Shown here in pieces: positions 50,040-61,049 of a DNA stretch of 64,000 nucleotides. Made by a program: the position numbers and the translations under genes. The stretch's first letter is position 1; each line of letters starts with the position of its first letter. The notes under the pieces are model-generated. The model searched no databases and had not been told where the DNA came from. It saw only the letters and a program-made list of their open reading frames with translations. The stretch comes from Bedellia somnulentella. Its lineage: Eukaryota; Arthropoda; Insecta; Lepidoptera; Bedelliidae. Location of the stretch: positions 5,766,001 to 5,830,000 of the forward strand of contig OY755179.1 in NCBI GenBank assembly GCA_963576735.1, in the 5' to 3' direction.

Positions 50040-50135
50040 CATACATACATACATACATATTCTCACGCCGTTAGTTCCCATTGGGGTAGGCAGAGACTAT
50101 CGATCGCCACCTTGTACGATCCTGGCACTAATGCT
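50040..50135 (-). mobile_element. LINE-A 3' end fragment
   Basis: (CATA)n, CTCACGCCGTTAGTTCCCAT, GGGGTAGGCAGAGACTATCG and TTGTACGATCCTGGC. Confidence 0.8.
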
Positions 50136-50194
50136 AAATAACCTGAGCGAAGCTGCGGCTGAAAGCTAGTACATAAATAATAATAATTATTGGA

Positions 50195-50425
50195 CTGAAT
50201 ATATTTATTTATTGAGTAGAATACAGTTAATCGACTACTATTTCTCGTAAATACGCTTATTATAGTTTGGCAGTACTCTTATTATGTTTTCTCATCAGCG
50301 TCACCAGGTAGTCCAGATCTTCCATAACATAAATCTACCTCTGTACCAAATTTCAGCTCTCTAGGTCTATGGGAAGTACTAGTTAGTTTTGATGATCAGT
50401 GAGTCAGTCAGTCAGTGTCGAATTA
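50195..50425. repeat. Dispersed repeat shared with 63645-63970
   Basis: TATTGAGTAGAATACAGTTA, CACCAGGTAGTCCAGATCTT, CAGCTCTCTAGGTCTATGGG and a (CAGT)n run occur at both loci in the same order. At 63742 a SINE-2 interrupts it. Confidence 0.7.
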
Positions 50426-50761
50426 ATTGATCTACCGACTTGAAATTTTGGATTTCAAGTGTGTGATTTGATTACGAATTTCTAGGTGACGAAAATTTTA
50501 GCGTTTTAATCCTATCCTGAGGTTCTCGAATGGGGCCCTGAAAATTCGCCGAAACATTTTATTATATAGATAGATAGACTGATTAAAGAAAAAGGTGTTC
50601 ATGTATAAAAATAATAATTAAATACTGCTTTTCTTGGGTTTCTAAAGTGTGTGGCGCAAATAATTTATCCTTTTCCGCTTCCATTGCAATCGCAGGCTGA
50701 ACCCTTCGAGACTTATCAAAATATAATAAATGCTTAGTACATTAAGTGTATATATAGAGTA

Positions 50762-51130
50762 AACCGTGATAGCCCAGTGGGTAGAACACTCGGTTATCGT
50801 GCAAACGACTAGTGTTCAAATCCTGGGTCGAACCTACACCAATTTGTCTTTTCTAAAGACATAGGTGTGGTAAATTTATCATGGTTGTTAACGGTGAGGG
50901 AAAACATCGTGAGGAAACCCACATGGCTGAGTTGTATTTAGTCATGTGACAGTGTATTCGTACAAAACGGCGATAGGCCTGCCCCCTATCACGTGAGTAC
51001 ACTGTCCATGCAAAACGTGGGTACTCTGAACACCAGGTGACAAAGTCACGTGATGTTCAGAAGTATTAGTACCTCTGCCAACCTCTTCGGGGATATACGG
51101 CGTGAACGTTTATGTTATGTTATGTTATGT
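50762..51130 (+). mobile_element. SINE-3 copy, full length
   Basis: Head ACCGTGATAGCCCAGTGGGT (A-box) with TGTTCAAATCCTGGGTCG (B-box), body GGAAAACATCGTGAGGAAAC, GGCCTGCCCCCTATCACGTG, then (TATGT)n. The clearest full copy of the family. Confidence 0.9.
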
Positions 51131-51139
51131 ATATATAGA

Positions 51140-52430
51140 GATAGACCTATACACATTGAAATTGTATAAGTCTATCTCTTATAGATATCTCACAATAGAT
51201 TGTTATATAGATATTTATAAATATAAATAGATATTTGTCATAAAAATTTTAATGGCAAATTTTGGATTTTAACCCATATAGAATTAATCCATATCCAATT
51301 GAATACCTTATAATAATAATAATAATAATTCTTTATTGACAAGAAGTTCTTATATATATTACAAAAGTTTGATCTTAAGTGTAATTTCTTATTCTAGGGT
51401 AAATGGTTTGTCCACCCCTGAACTAGGCAAAGCCTGTATCTCAGGGGATTATACCTATACGTTGTTAATTTATTATAAATCTATATGGCTTTTTACAGAA
51501 TATGATTTGAAGAAATATTTTCGAAGATATAATAGATTTGAAATTGCGAGACGTAGCGTTTGCTGCGGTTCTGGCCGTGTGCTTATAAATATTAGTACCT
51601 ATTTCTCATCTCTGGGCATAATACTCGAAATCGAATAAAAATGTTTTGGTTTAAACTATGTAGATTAGAGGGACACAATTCTTCCCTATTCTAATGATGA
51701 TTTGTCTTATCACATGTAAACAACGTTGAGCGCGTCAACTAGTACAGCAATAAATTACCTACATAATAAAAGCACAGAACACACCTGATCAAAAATAGCA
51801 AATTGCCAAAAACGTGAAATGTGTGCCTGTATCGGGATGCAGACAGATCCAGGACATCAAAGGAAAGTAGCACTCGTTGTTCGACCAACTGATCTGTCTG
51901 CAATTAAGCAATATAGATTTCTCATTTTTTATTATTTCACCGTAAACCGCTTTTATGACTTTAGACGGAGGTAGGTCTTATTACAAGTAAGTTGAAAACC
52001 TATGTCTAGATCTGCTTCAAGGATTATGAAGATCTTTCACCAATGTAACTCATGATCATCATCATATCTCATTTACTGATGCCAAATCTGTTTTTTTAAT
52101 CCTGTGAAACTTATGTTATTATTTGGAACTCCATAGAAAAATTAAACGATAATCACCTCAATATAGTTTGATGTCTATTCTGAAACCGGCAATATATTTA
52201 CGGAACCCTCCATTTATATAGAGTAAAAATGTTTAAGGATAATCAAACACACAGTTGAATCTAGACCGAGATACATTCGCGACGGTGATTCCTAGCGTTC
52301 TAAACGCGTATTCCGTCCGGATTATATCGACTGATGTTCAGTCCATACCTAGCACCGCTGCTGCTGTGACTGAAAGTCTTGTTTTTTTATATAGTTTGCG
52401 CGGGAAGACAGAGTAAATAGTTTTTTGTTA
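51140..52430. other. Intergenic stretch without a confident gene
   Basis: Contains (TAA)n at 51311-51328 next to TTCTTTATTG, and a possible minus-strand exon near 51783-51900 described in the findings. Confidence 0.3.
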
Positions 52431-52433
52431 ACA

Positions 52434-52466
52434 ATGATAACTTTTTCGTTGCCGTTTTTGAAACAG
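52434..52466 (+). CDS. Possible first coding exon of an unidentified gene
   Basis: ATG in AACAATG context encodes 11 codons (MITFSLPFLKQ) and ends at a consensus donor CAG|GTGAGT. Upstream sequence is relatively GC-richer than its surroundings (about 52280-52430) and could be a 5' UTR. No second exon was found in the remaining window, so this is weak. Confidence 0.2.
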
Positions 52467-53034
52467 GTGAGTTTTTTTGAAATTTTTGGGGATTTACTTT
52501 TGCGAATTGTTATTATATTTTATGAATTGTGATAATTCATTATGAATGATTGTTTGATGGTTCTTATGGACTTTGTCTGATTTTTGTTATAAGTATCATA
52601 ACGTTGTTTTTATTCAGTTATCTATTCAGACATGTTTGAAATCATAATACACACTCGTTTATTAATTCATATGGCGCTATTTAAAAAAAATGCAATGAAT
52701 ACAAATTCTTGATAATCCGGTTCTGAGAATAATTAAACTACCTTAGAATACCTATTGACACTAACAGCTATATAAAACCCATAAAAATATAACTGGAGCT
52801 GTGGAATTAACGATTCCTCGACCACTATGAAGTAGTACAATAGTAGTTGGTGACGAGTTCCCACCCTAACATTTCTAATACCCTAGATTCTTTAGTCAGT
52901 TCGCGCGGTTGGCGCAAGAGATTTATGGTAGAATCTGTTCAATCCAAAACTATGGTGGAAGACGGGAGGAAAACCATCAAAAATATAAATTAATTGCAAA
53001 TGTATTAGTGTTCAAGTTTATTAGTATTTCTTAT

Positions 53035-53248
53035 TTTATGTTGGCCGAGTTGTACTTAGCCATGTGACAGTGTATTCGTACTAAACGGCGATGGGCCCGC
53101 CCCTTATCACGTGAGTACACTGTCTAAGCAAAGAGTGGGTACCTACTTTGGACACTAGGTGGCGCTGTCACGCGATGATCAGAAGTATTGGTACCTCTGC
53201 CAACCCCTTCGGGGATAAACGGCGTGAACGTTTATGTTATTTCATGTT
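53035..53248 (+). mobile_element. SINE-3 3' half
   Basis: GGCCGAGTTGTACTTAGCCA, GGCCCGCCCCTTATCACGTG, CCAACCCCTTCGGGGATAAA and CGTGAACGTTTATGTTAT. Confidence 0.85.
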
Positions 53249-53764
53249 GTGAATGTGATGCTTCCGTTTGTAACAAAAACCCTGTTTAAATATCCTTTTT
53301 TGAGCAAAACCGATATGAAAAGTAATTTAAAAATATTGCATATTTTATTCACGTTTTCGTATGGGTGATTAAACCGCGAGTGGGGGACAGTTTTGTTAGT
53401 TTTCTTGCACTAGGAATTCAGATAGTCCAAGCTATAGTATCCCCTTGCACCAACTAGAAGTGTTTATTGAATGTACATCCCACTTGGACACCAGCATAAA
53501 AAAACTGAAAATCATTTTACGTGATATCTCAGTGGGCAGTACGTGTCACTCCAAATGGGTCCTGACTGAAAATCAGTGTTGTGTGTAAAACGCACAAAAA
53601 TAAGCTGAGGCAGGACCTATTCACATTTGTTTCATTTATTTTATTTTGTATCACTTTTTATGTCTTTTTTATAATTTTAATATTTAAGTAAACTTTGTAG
53701 TAGTTAATAGCTCAAATGTGAATAAATGTATCTTCTTCTTCTTCTTCTTCAGTACACCACTTAT

Positions 53765-54290
53765 GGTGCAGTGTTGTAATCCCGGGACGAGTCTACACCA
53801 ATTTGTCTTTTCTAAAGACATATACATACATACATACATATACTCACGGCTATAAATCCCTTAACGGGGTAGCAAGAGCTTTGGAATGAGGAATTCCTCA
53901 GCCACTTTTGGAAGTTGATTGGGGGAAAGATGGTAATAATAAATGTTAGTCGCCTCTTACGATCACCCACGAGTAGAAATGGGGTAGTGTTGTTCTAACC
54001 CGCCACTACACGGCAAATGTACTAAAGACATATGTGCGGTTAACTCATCACGGTTGTTACGATGAGGGGAAACATCGTAGGGAACCCACATGGCTATGTT
54101 GTACTTGGTCATGTGACAGTGTATTCGTACAAAACGGCGATCGGCCTGCCCCCTATCACGTGAGTATATTGTTCAAGAAAAACATGGGTACTCTGAACAC
54201 CAGGTAAAAATTTCACGTGATGTTCAGATGTATTAGTACCTCTGCCAACCTCTTTGGGGATATTCGGTGTGAACGTGTGAGTTGAGTTGA
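53765..54290 (+). mobile_element. SINE-3 copy interrupted by SINE-2
   Basis: 53765-53822 (AATCCCGGGACGAGTCTACA ... CTAAAGACATA) and 54022-54290 (CTAAAGACATATGTGCGG ... CCAACCTCTTTGGGGATATT) are one SINE-3, split by a reverse SINE-2. Confidence 0.85.
53823..54021 (-). mobile_element. SINE-2 copy inside SINE-3, with target duplication
   Basis: (TACA)n, ACTCACGGCTATAAATCCC, GGGGTAGCAAGAGCTTTGG and CCGCCACTACACGGC. CTAAAGACATA flanks it at 53812-53822 and 54022-54032. The middle of the SINE is deleted. Confidence 0.85.
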
Positions 54291-54294
54291 GCCT

Positions 54295-54440
54295 TGAGTC
54301 ATTTTTAAAATCTACAATGATGCGGCGATTATGTGCTGCCTCATCGACTTCAGCGGTTTTCGACGAGTTGTTGGTACACCTCGTGGAAGGCTTAAATCCA
54401 GTAGTGGATGTCCATTAACTGATGATGGTGATGTATGTTA
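54295..54440 (+). repeat. Possible LINE 3' remnant with TGATG tail
   Basis: GGAAGGCTTAAATCCAGTAG and GATGTCCATTAACTGATGAT resemble the end of RTE-like LINEs (VEGLNPVVDVH-stop with a TGA-rich tail). Confidence 0.4.
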
Positions 54441-54502
54441 TTTGATTATAGTAGTAGTAACAATGTAGATGTGATACCTTCCTAACATAACCTATCCGCT
54501 AG

Positions 54503-54541
54503 TAACCGGCTATAAATCCCAAAAAGGGGTAGCTAGACTAT
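54503..54541 (-). mobile_element. SINE-2 scrap at the edge of the LTR element
   Basis: ACCGGCTATAAATCCCAAAA then GGGGTAGCTAGACTAT, cut off by the LTR element at 54542. Confidence 0.55.
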
Positions 54542-54666
54542 TGTAGTGTAGTGTGAGTGCATCTTGTCCCCCTCTTGCCATTATATAATGTAAGTTAGTC
54601 ATAAGTCTTTAGAAGTAATAAACATACATTCAAACAAGTAACACGTCTATCAATTACTTCATTGCA
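54542..54666 (+). repeat. 5' LTR
   Basis: TGTAGTGTAGTG ... CATTGCA, 125 bp, with TTATATAATG (TATA-like) and AATAAAC (poly(A)-like) inside. Differs from the 3' LTR at only a few positions. Confidence 0.85.
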
Positions 54667-56702
54667 TGGCGACCCTGCCAGTGCGGCCTAGCGGCTGCGC
54701 TGCACACGGGAACATGAATTTATATTCTAAGTAAAGTGCAAAGTGGTGAAATATAAGTGTTATACAATACAACAAAGAAATTAAATTTTACAAGATTGGC
54801 AAAAGAATAATTCGAATTGACACATTTAAATTTGAAGAATGTTATACATAGCCAAACCTGAAGAACCAATACGACCTATCCAGGACTGAAAAATGGTACC
54901 AGCTTCCTTTCCATTGAGTGCTCTGAGGACGTGGATATCACCTTGAAAATGTTTTGTTATGTGCGAATATTTAATAATGTTGAGTGACTGGAAATGACAA
55001 TCAGTGGTACGGTGCGTAATTATAACAAGATTTATGTATTTAAAAATGATTAGCTAGTTTTACATATAAGATAATGAAACGTTAAGTTTAGTACTCCTTA
55101 TTTTTATGGTTTTAGGTTAATAATATTTTATAGTAAAGACATTTAAATGTATATTTATATAGAGATATATTTATTGATACCGATTTAACTAAAATTGAAG
55201 CCACCATTCAATTCGTATACTTATATTTTAGCGCTAATGTATTACTTTACTATATCGCGCTAATATTCGAAGGATAAATCTTTATACAAGATACTTTATG
55301 ACAAAATATGAACTATGTAATTACTTAATAAATAAACCAATTATGTCTGGTATTACCTGTACGATTCTCTTTTAAAATATTTTCATTGAATATGTTATAA
55401 TTATAAGATTGTCTTGGCTATTGCCTGTTTATGAAAAAAACATAAATATTGAAACTTAGAGTTAATCAAACATAATGAGAACAAGTTGATTTCACTAATA
55501 TAATGTAATACGTATAAGAAAATGTTACTAAAAAAACTATATATTGGGATGGTAAAAATGAAAAGAAATCTGAGAGAAAAGACGAATTAAATAGTTTATA
55601 AATGAATTTAAGAAAAAGGTTCATAAAATGATGAAAATAAGAATATTGAGTTAAAATTATAGTGGTTGCTAGGTTGATATTTGCTTTTGTTTTGGTACGG
55701 CGATGGAAGAGATAGCGTTGCATACATATATGGCGTGAGGAATTCTATGAAGTGATCGCTGTGTGTGGTATGATTGAGTTAGTTAGGTGATGTAATTGTT
55801 ATGATTAGAAAAGGTAATGGAATGGTGTCAAAGTTAGTATGATGGGTTTAATAGTTTATGAAATGCACTTTGTAGAATGATAGTTTCAATTGATAAGTTT
55901 TTGATGTTCATTTGACTTGATCACTCAATGTTATTTCGATTATTTACCAATTGAAAACTAAATATTGAATGTAGAATAATGAAAGGTTTTGGAAAGTAGT
56001 ATATTTAGTGATACAAGGTACACCAAGGTACAAAGCAGATCTCTGAATCCTTTTTATCTGATCATGACGCGGTTGAATACCCTTCGTGAAGAAAATTGGA
56101 CACCAAAAGAGTGTTAAAAGAGAGAGACTGTTTATAAGTATATAAATAAATGCGCATGTAATGTAATAAAAAAATATTTGTACCTTGAGATAAAGTTAAA
56201 TAAATGAATAATAAATGTGTAAAAGGGCGGCCGACCGAATAATGTTATTAGTGTACCTTGATAAAAGATGAAGAATAAATAAATATATGACTTGAGAAGG
56301 AAGCATGGTTGTCCACAGCTATTTTAAATATATGATAAAAATATAAGAGAGAATATTATAAAAACATAATGAAATATAATAAAGTTAATGACTATTACAA
56401 AGTTGAAATGTATAAAAAAATCTTTATGTGATAACAGTACTATGGCATGTATTTAAAAATTTACTTGATTGTGTGATTACGCAGCAAATCGTTTGGCCTA
56501 CGATTTGTTCGACTTATCCCGGATTTTACCAATAGATTTATTTAAGTATAGTAGTTAAGTTTTATTAAATATATAAACAAGTTCTAAAAAAGGTTAAAAT
56601 TAATTTTTATTTTTATTTGATATTCGACTCTTAGTAAATAGATTAATGGATAATAATTTCTTTAAAAAAAATATGTTATTTATAAATATTTTTTTTATTT
56701 GC

Positions 56703-56714
56703 AAAGGGGGAAGG
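56703..56714 (+). other. Polypurine tract
   Basis: AAAGGGGGAAGG immediately 5' of the 3' LTR. Confidence 0.7.
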
Positions 56715-56840
56715 TGTAGTGTAGTGTGAGTGCATCTTGTCCCCCTCTTGCCATTATATAATGTAAGTTAGTCATAAGTCTTTAGAAGTAATAAACATAT
56801 ATTCAACCAAGCAACACGTCTATTAATTCACTACATTGCA
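56715..56840 (+). repeat. 3' LTR
   Basis: Starts TGTAGTGTAGTG and ends ACATTGCA, 126 bp, nearly identical to 54542-54666. Confidence 0.85.
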
Positions 56841-56913
56841 CTATCAAAAAAAATATTGAACACCAACTTTTGAGAGTTAAAGTTCAAATATAAATAAAAT
56901 ATAGATAATATCT

Positions 56914-56992
56914 ATGTAAAAGACGATCATATATGAGAAATTTAAATGAATTAATATTTATTTGTACCGCCTTAGGTGATCGTCTTTTACAT
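56914..56992. repeat. 16-bp perfect inverted repeat
   Basis: ATGTAAAAGACGATCA (56914-56929) and its inverse (56977-56992), with a 47-base spacer. Flanks are partly complementary too. Confidence 0.6.
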
Positions 56993-57022
56993 TACAACTA
57001 AATCTATATTATGATTTATTTC

Positions 57023-57266
57023 TTACTAGCTTTCCGCCCACGGCTTCGCCCGCGTGGAATTTGCTTATATTGCGTTATAAAGCACAACTATAAAAAAACC
57101 TCTCATTCCTTTGGGAACATATTTTTTTCCGGATTAAAAAGTACCCTATTATTTAATCCGAGGTTCTAAATATACGTTTGCAAAATTTCAAAGCAATCGG
57201 TAGTAGTTACGGCGTGAAAGCGGAACAAACAAACTCGCATTCCGATTTATAATATTAGTAAGGATA
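57023..57266 (+). repeat. Dispersed lepidopteran repeat
   Basis: Begins CTAGCTTTCCGCCCACGGCT and ends TTTATAATATTAGTAAGGAT, with TCAAAGCAATCGGTAGTAG before the end. I recall these end sequences as common in Lepidoptera; the class is not assigned here. Confidence 0.55.
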
Positions 57267-57295
57267 ATAGAGACGAAATAATTTATATATAATAT

Positions 57296-57495
57296 ATATA
57301 TACATATACATACATACATAAGCTCACGGCCATAAATACTAAAAAGGGATAGCAATAGCTTTAGAGCTAGAAACTCCTCAGCCACATTTGGAAGTTGATA
57401 GGGGACAAGATGGTAGCAATAAAGTATCGTAAATGATGTGACGTCTCCATCCGCATCGCCCAAAAACCACTTAAAAAAGCCCCATACCCTTAGCA
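57296..57495 (-). mobile_element. SINE-2 copy, 5' truncated
   Basis: (CATA)n, GCTCACGGCCATAAATACT, CCACATTTGGAAGTTGATAG and CCATCCGCATCGCCCAAAA. Confidence 0.8.
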
Positions 57496-57536
57496 TTTTG
57501 ATATTTTTAATATTATTTAATATCATATTATAAATA

Positions 57537-57712
57537 CAAGTGTGTGGTTAATGTATTGTGGTTCAGCTAAAGTTGTACTCAGTCATGTGACACTGTATTC
57601 GTTTCGTACCTGACTGCGATAGGCCTGCCCCCTATCGCGTGAGTACACTGTCCAAGCAAAGCATGGGTACTCTGAACAGCAGGTGACAATGTCACGTGAT
57701 GTCTATAACATG
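57537..57712 (+). mobile_element. SINE-3 fragment
   Basis: CAAGTGTGTGGTTAATGTA, GTTGTACTCAGTCATGTGAC, GGCCTGCCCCCTATCGCGTG and CAATGTCACGTGATGTC. Confidence 0.75.
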
Positions 57713-57954
57713 TTTAAATATTATAGGAACATTTAACTGCACTTAATTTTTATATTCATTTCAACTAAACCACAACAATGATAAATTTTAAATAACATTT
57801 ATTTCGAAAATATTTGACTTTAAATATTTGAACCAACAAAAACTTAGTATAAAACACTGTTTTTCTGATTTCAAATTAATTGGAGTTAAATTTTATCATT
57901 GGGATTTTTAACTTCAGAACCCTTTTCGAGTTTTGTATTTTATTAGTTTCTTGA

Positions 57955-58050
57955 ACATGATGAAAGTAAGAGAGGTTTATCAGGATCGTACAAAATGACG
58001 ATCGATAGTCTTTGCGTACCCAAATGGGAACAAATGGCGTGATTATATAT
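57955..58050 (+). mobile_element. LINE-A terminal fragment
   Basis: AGAGAGGTTTATCAGGATCG, GACGATCGATAGTC and GGGAACAAATGGCGTGATTA. Confidence 0.65.
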
Positions 58051-58117
58051 GGTTCTCATCTCTACCGCACCCCCTTTATTCTCATGCTTTTTCTGCCATA
58101 CCGAACTTGTGCTGACA

Positions 58118-58376
58118 AATATACATACATAGATATACTCACGGCTATAAATCCCTAGAAGAGGAAGCCAGAGCTAAGGAATTAAAAATTCATCAGCTAC
58201 TTTTGGAAATGTGAGTGGGAAAAAGATGGTAAAAATAAAGGTTGTTGGTGATGGGTCTCCAACCGCATCGACCAAAAATCCCTTAAAAGCCCCAATACCG
58301 ATAGTCGCCTCTTACGTACACCCACCGGAAGAAATGGGGTAGTGCTGTTCTAAGCCAACACTACACAGCAAAAATA
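58118..58376 (-). mobile_element. SINE-2 copy, full length
   Basis: ACTCACGGCTATAAATCCCT, GATGGGTCTCCAACCGCATC, CGTACACCCACCGGAAGAAA and CCAACACTACACAGC. Confidence 0.9.
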
Positions 58377-58566
58377 ATGTTTGTACATTTAAGTTAAGTA
58401 AGTAAAATGGTACAATTAACATTGTCACAATTATGATACTAAACGCAAATATTGATGTAATCAATCACTGTAGCAAGTGATAGTACTGGGAGATTAACAG
58501 GGAACTTAGAACTCAAATAATAATTGTATAGATGTAATTGGTTTTGTTTTTACTTACAAAGTCGCG

Positions 58567-58795
58567 CTCGTTATACAGTTTACTTACTTAATTATACTCA
58601 AGCCCGTTATTCCCATTGGGGTAGGCAGAGTACTTCTTACTACTTGGTACGATCATGACAAATCTCTCTTGCCTCTGTCATATTCATCATTCTTCGCATA
58701 CATGCTCTTTTATTCTTTTCACTACGGACTTCACCTTCGTAAGAACGTTTTCAAATATCTTACAAGGCCGACCTGGATTGGCTCTAAATATCTCT
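58567..58795 (-). mobile_element. LINE-A 3' fragment
   Basis: TTACTTACTTAATTATACTC, TTCCCATTGGGGTAGGCAGA, ATGCTCTTTTATTCTTTTC and GGATTGGCTCTAAATATCTC. Same tetranucleotide tail type as the copy at 2461. Confidence 0.8.
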
Positions 58796-58801
58796 AAAAC
58801 G

Positions 58802-59248
58802 CCCAGTACACAATGGCATGTGATGAGCCACGCTTTGCAATGTACAATTGTAGGCCCCGATCACTTGGTGTTCACATAATGGCCCATTGCACATTGCTGC
58901 CTGGCAAACCATTTGCGATGGACGTCGATGTAATTACGGCTGCAGCTATTTGTATATTATTATTTATGTTATTTTTTCGTCATATGTTGATTATAAATAC
59001 ATATTGCACAAAAATATTCCAAAAAAGGATAAGTCTCTATCAGCAGCCGGTGACGAACTAAACAATGGCCCACTGTGGAAACACCACAGGCCACGCTACG
59101 GTTTCGATTCCTTTGAAGTGTGCCCAAAAAACCGACAATTTCCCGATTGCGCACCACGATTGACAATTGTCGGCCATCATATGCCATTAGCCCCTGTACA
59201 CAGTGGCGATGGCGTGCAGTGGGCCATCATGGGCCATTGTGTACTGGG
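58802..59248. mobile_element. MITE-6, 16-bp terminal inverted repeats
   Basis: CCCAGTACACAATGGC at 58802-58817 is inverted exactly at 59233-59248. The interior carries several variants of GGCCCATTGCAC/GGCCATCAT, some inverted. No coding. It lies between two LINE-A pieces of opposite orientation. Confidence 0.7.
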
Positions 59249-59254
59249 GGCTTA

Positions 59255-59362
59255 AGATGACGTAGTGTGCAAGATAGAGAGAGGAATGTTAAGATAGTTT
59301 GGGCACATAGAGAGGATGGATGAATTTAAAGTGGCAAAAGAGATATACAGTTTGTGCTACCT
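59255..59362 (+). mobile_element. LINE-A internal fragment
   Basis: GTGTGCAAGATAGAGAGAGG, TTTGGGCACATAGAGAGGAT and GGCAAAAGAGATATACAG. Opposite strand to the fragment at 58567, with a premature stop. Confidence 0.7.
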
Positions 59363-59960
59363 ATATCAAAGTAGAGGAAGAAGTTACATTAAGGGTAAAG
59401 TAGGAAATGATTGCATCACTTGCGCATCTGTAGCACGCATCCTTTTGTTAACAAAGAGGCTTAGTTGATTCGTCTATACCAGTAATACTTTAGATCATTC
59501 AATTATCATATTATTAAATCAAATAGAAAATTCATTATAGAATAAAGCCTATCTGAGACTGCTGTCAATGAAAAAGATTTTATTACTACATATCCTTAGA
59601 AATATCATAAATAGTGTTCGCAAAATTGGTTTTGTTCACCCAATTTTGAGACAAACTTATCTGTGTTGGCAGTTCTTAAAAGGGAGTTCATATTTTAAGG
59701 TTATTTAAAAATTTTATTTTTTAATGAATGCCAATGTTGTATTATTTAAACATTATGACTATATAGCATGTTATTAATGAATAGTTTCATAATTTTAGTG
59801 ATATTTCGAATGATCTTAATTATGTTACTGCAAGAAGGCAGTTTCATTACAACGGGATATTTGTCAATTTTCCTGGTCCCTGCAGGTCCAATATAACATT
59901 TAAATTAGCACTACGAGAGTTTAAAATTGTTACGAAAACGATATGATACTGTGTGTGATA
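59363..59960. other. Stretch without a recognised gene or repeat
   Basis: AT-rich intergenic sequence. Nothing assigned. Confidence 0.35.
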
Positions 59961-59965
59961 TGATG

Positions 59966-60222
59966 ATAGCTGTGTAGTTTCCGATTAGAATAGCACTACC
60001 CTATTTCTTCGCGTGGGCGTACGTAAGAGGTGACTTACTGTATTGGTGCTTCTAAGGGATTTTTGGGCGATGCGGTTGGAGACCCATCACCAACAACCTT
60101 TATTTTACCATCTTTTCCCCATGCAACGTCCAAAAGTGGCTGAGAAATTTCTAATTCCCTAGCTCTGACTAGCCCTTCAAGGGATTTATAGCCGTGAGTG
60201 TAAGTTTGTAAGTATGTATGAT
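59966..60222 (+). mobile_element. SINE-2 copy, full length
   Basis: GATAGCTGTGTAGTTTCCGA, GGTTGGAGACCCATCACC and ATAGCCGTGAGTGTAAG with a degenerate tail. Confidence 0.9.
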
Positions 60223-60489
60223 ACTAAATCGATAGCATCGCAGCATAGGATATTTTAGTAGGTGAAAGACCAATCTTTATATTTAACCGACATATCTTCG
60301 CATCGTGACTTCGACGTCATTAATCTGTTCGATTCAAGCTTTGATTCCGATAAAGCAGGCAAAACGGTTGTTATTGTTATCGTAACAAAGGTTTTAAAAC
60401 AAATGACTGTTACCGATAACTTATTCAAGACTCATCTGATGTTATTTTTAAGAAAAATCACGAAGTTTAAGTTATGAAAGATAAATGGG

Positions 60490-60632
60490 TGTAAGGTTGT
60501 AAAATAAAGCGTGGTTAGTGATAGGTCGCCAGCCACATCGCTCAACCATTTTTAAAAGAAACCCCGGATCTCTAATTCGCTTCTTTCAGCATCCGCGGGC
60601 AGAAATAGATAATTTTCGTCGATACTTTACAT
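60490..60632 (-). mobile_element. SINE-2 fragment, strongly diverged
   Basis: TGTAAAATAAAGCGTGGTTA, GTGATAGGTCGCCAGCCACA and a trace of the CGCCTCTTACGTACACCC region. Confidence 0.5.
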
Positions 60633-60654
60633 TTAGCATGAGTATGAAAAAACA

Positions 60655-61003
60655 TAACATATAACATAACATAAACGTTCACGCCGAATATCCCCGACGG
60701 CGTTGGCAGAGGTACTAATACTTCTGAACATCAAGTGACTTTGTCGCCTGTTGTTCAGAGTACCCACGTTTTGCATGGACAGTGTACTCACGTGATAGGG
60801 AGCAGGCCTCTCGCCGTTTTGTACGAATACACTGTCACATAACTAAGTACAACTCAGCCATGTGGGTTTCCTCGCGATATTTCCCTCGCCGTTAACAACC
60901 TTGATAAATTAACCACACAAATTGATGTAGGCCCAACCCGGGATTTGAACACTAGTCGTTTGCACAATAACCGATGTTCTACGCATTGAGCTATCACGTC
61001 GTC
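60655..61003 (-). mobile_element. SINE-3 copy, full length
   Basis: (ACATA)n, AAACGTTCACGCCGAATATC, GGGAGCAGGCCTCTCGCCG and a tRNA-like head CCCGGGATTTGAACACTAGT ... GAGCTATCACGTCG. Confidence 0.9.
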
Positions 61004-61049
61004 TATGAAAAGAGTAGTCATTATAAACTGCAAAATAACTGACTTTACG

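Larger units (their letters stand above)
54538..56844 (+). mobile_element. Non-autonomous LTR retrotransposon with matched LTRs and CTAT target duplication
   Basis: 5' LTR 54542-54666, internal 54667-56714, 3' LTR 56715-56840, with CTAT at 54538-54541 and 56841-56844. A primer-binding-site-like TGGCGACCCTGCCAG follows the 5' LTR directly and a PPT precedes the 3' LTR. The ~2 kb AT-rich interior has no gag or pol frame. It therefore depends on another element, or is decayed. Confidence 0.85.

Noticed and set aside
55466..55723. Open frame inside the LTR element as a gag remnant
   Set aside because: It is on the opposite strand to the element, AT-driven and without gag or zinc-knuckle motifs.
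60262..60477. 71-codon plus-strand frame
   Set aside because: No homology recognised and it lies between two SINE-2 pieces. Too short to support alone.
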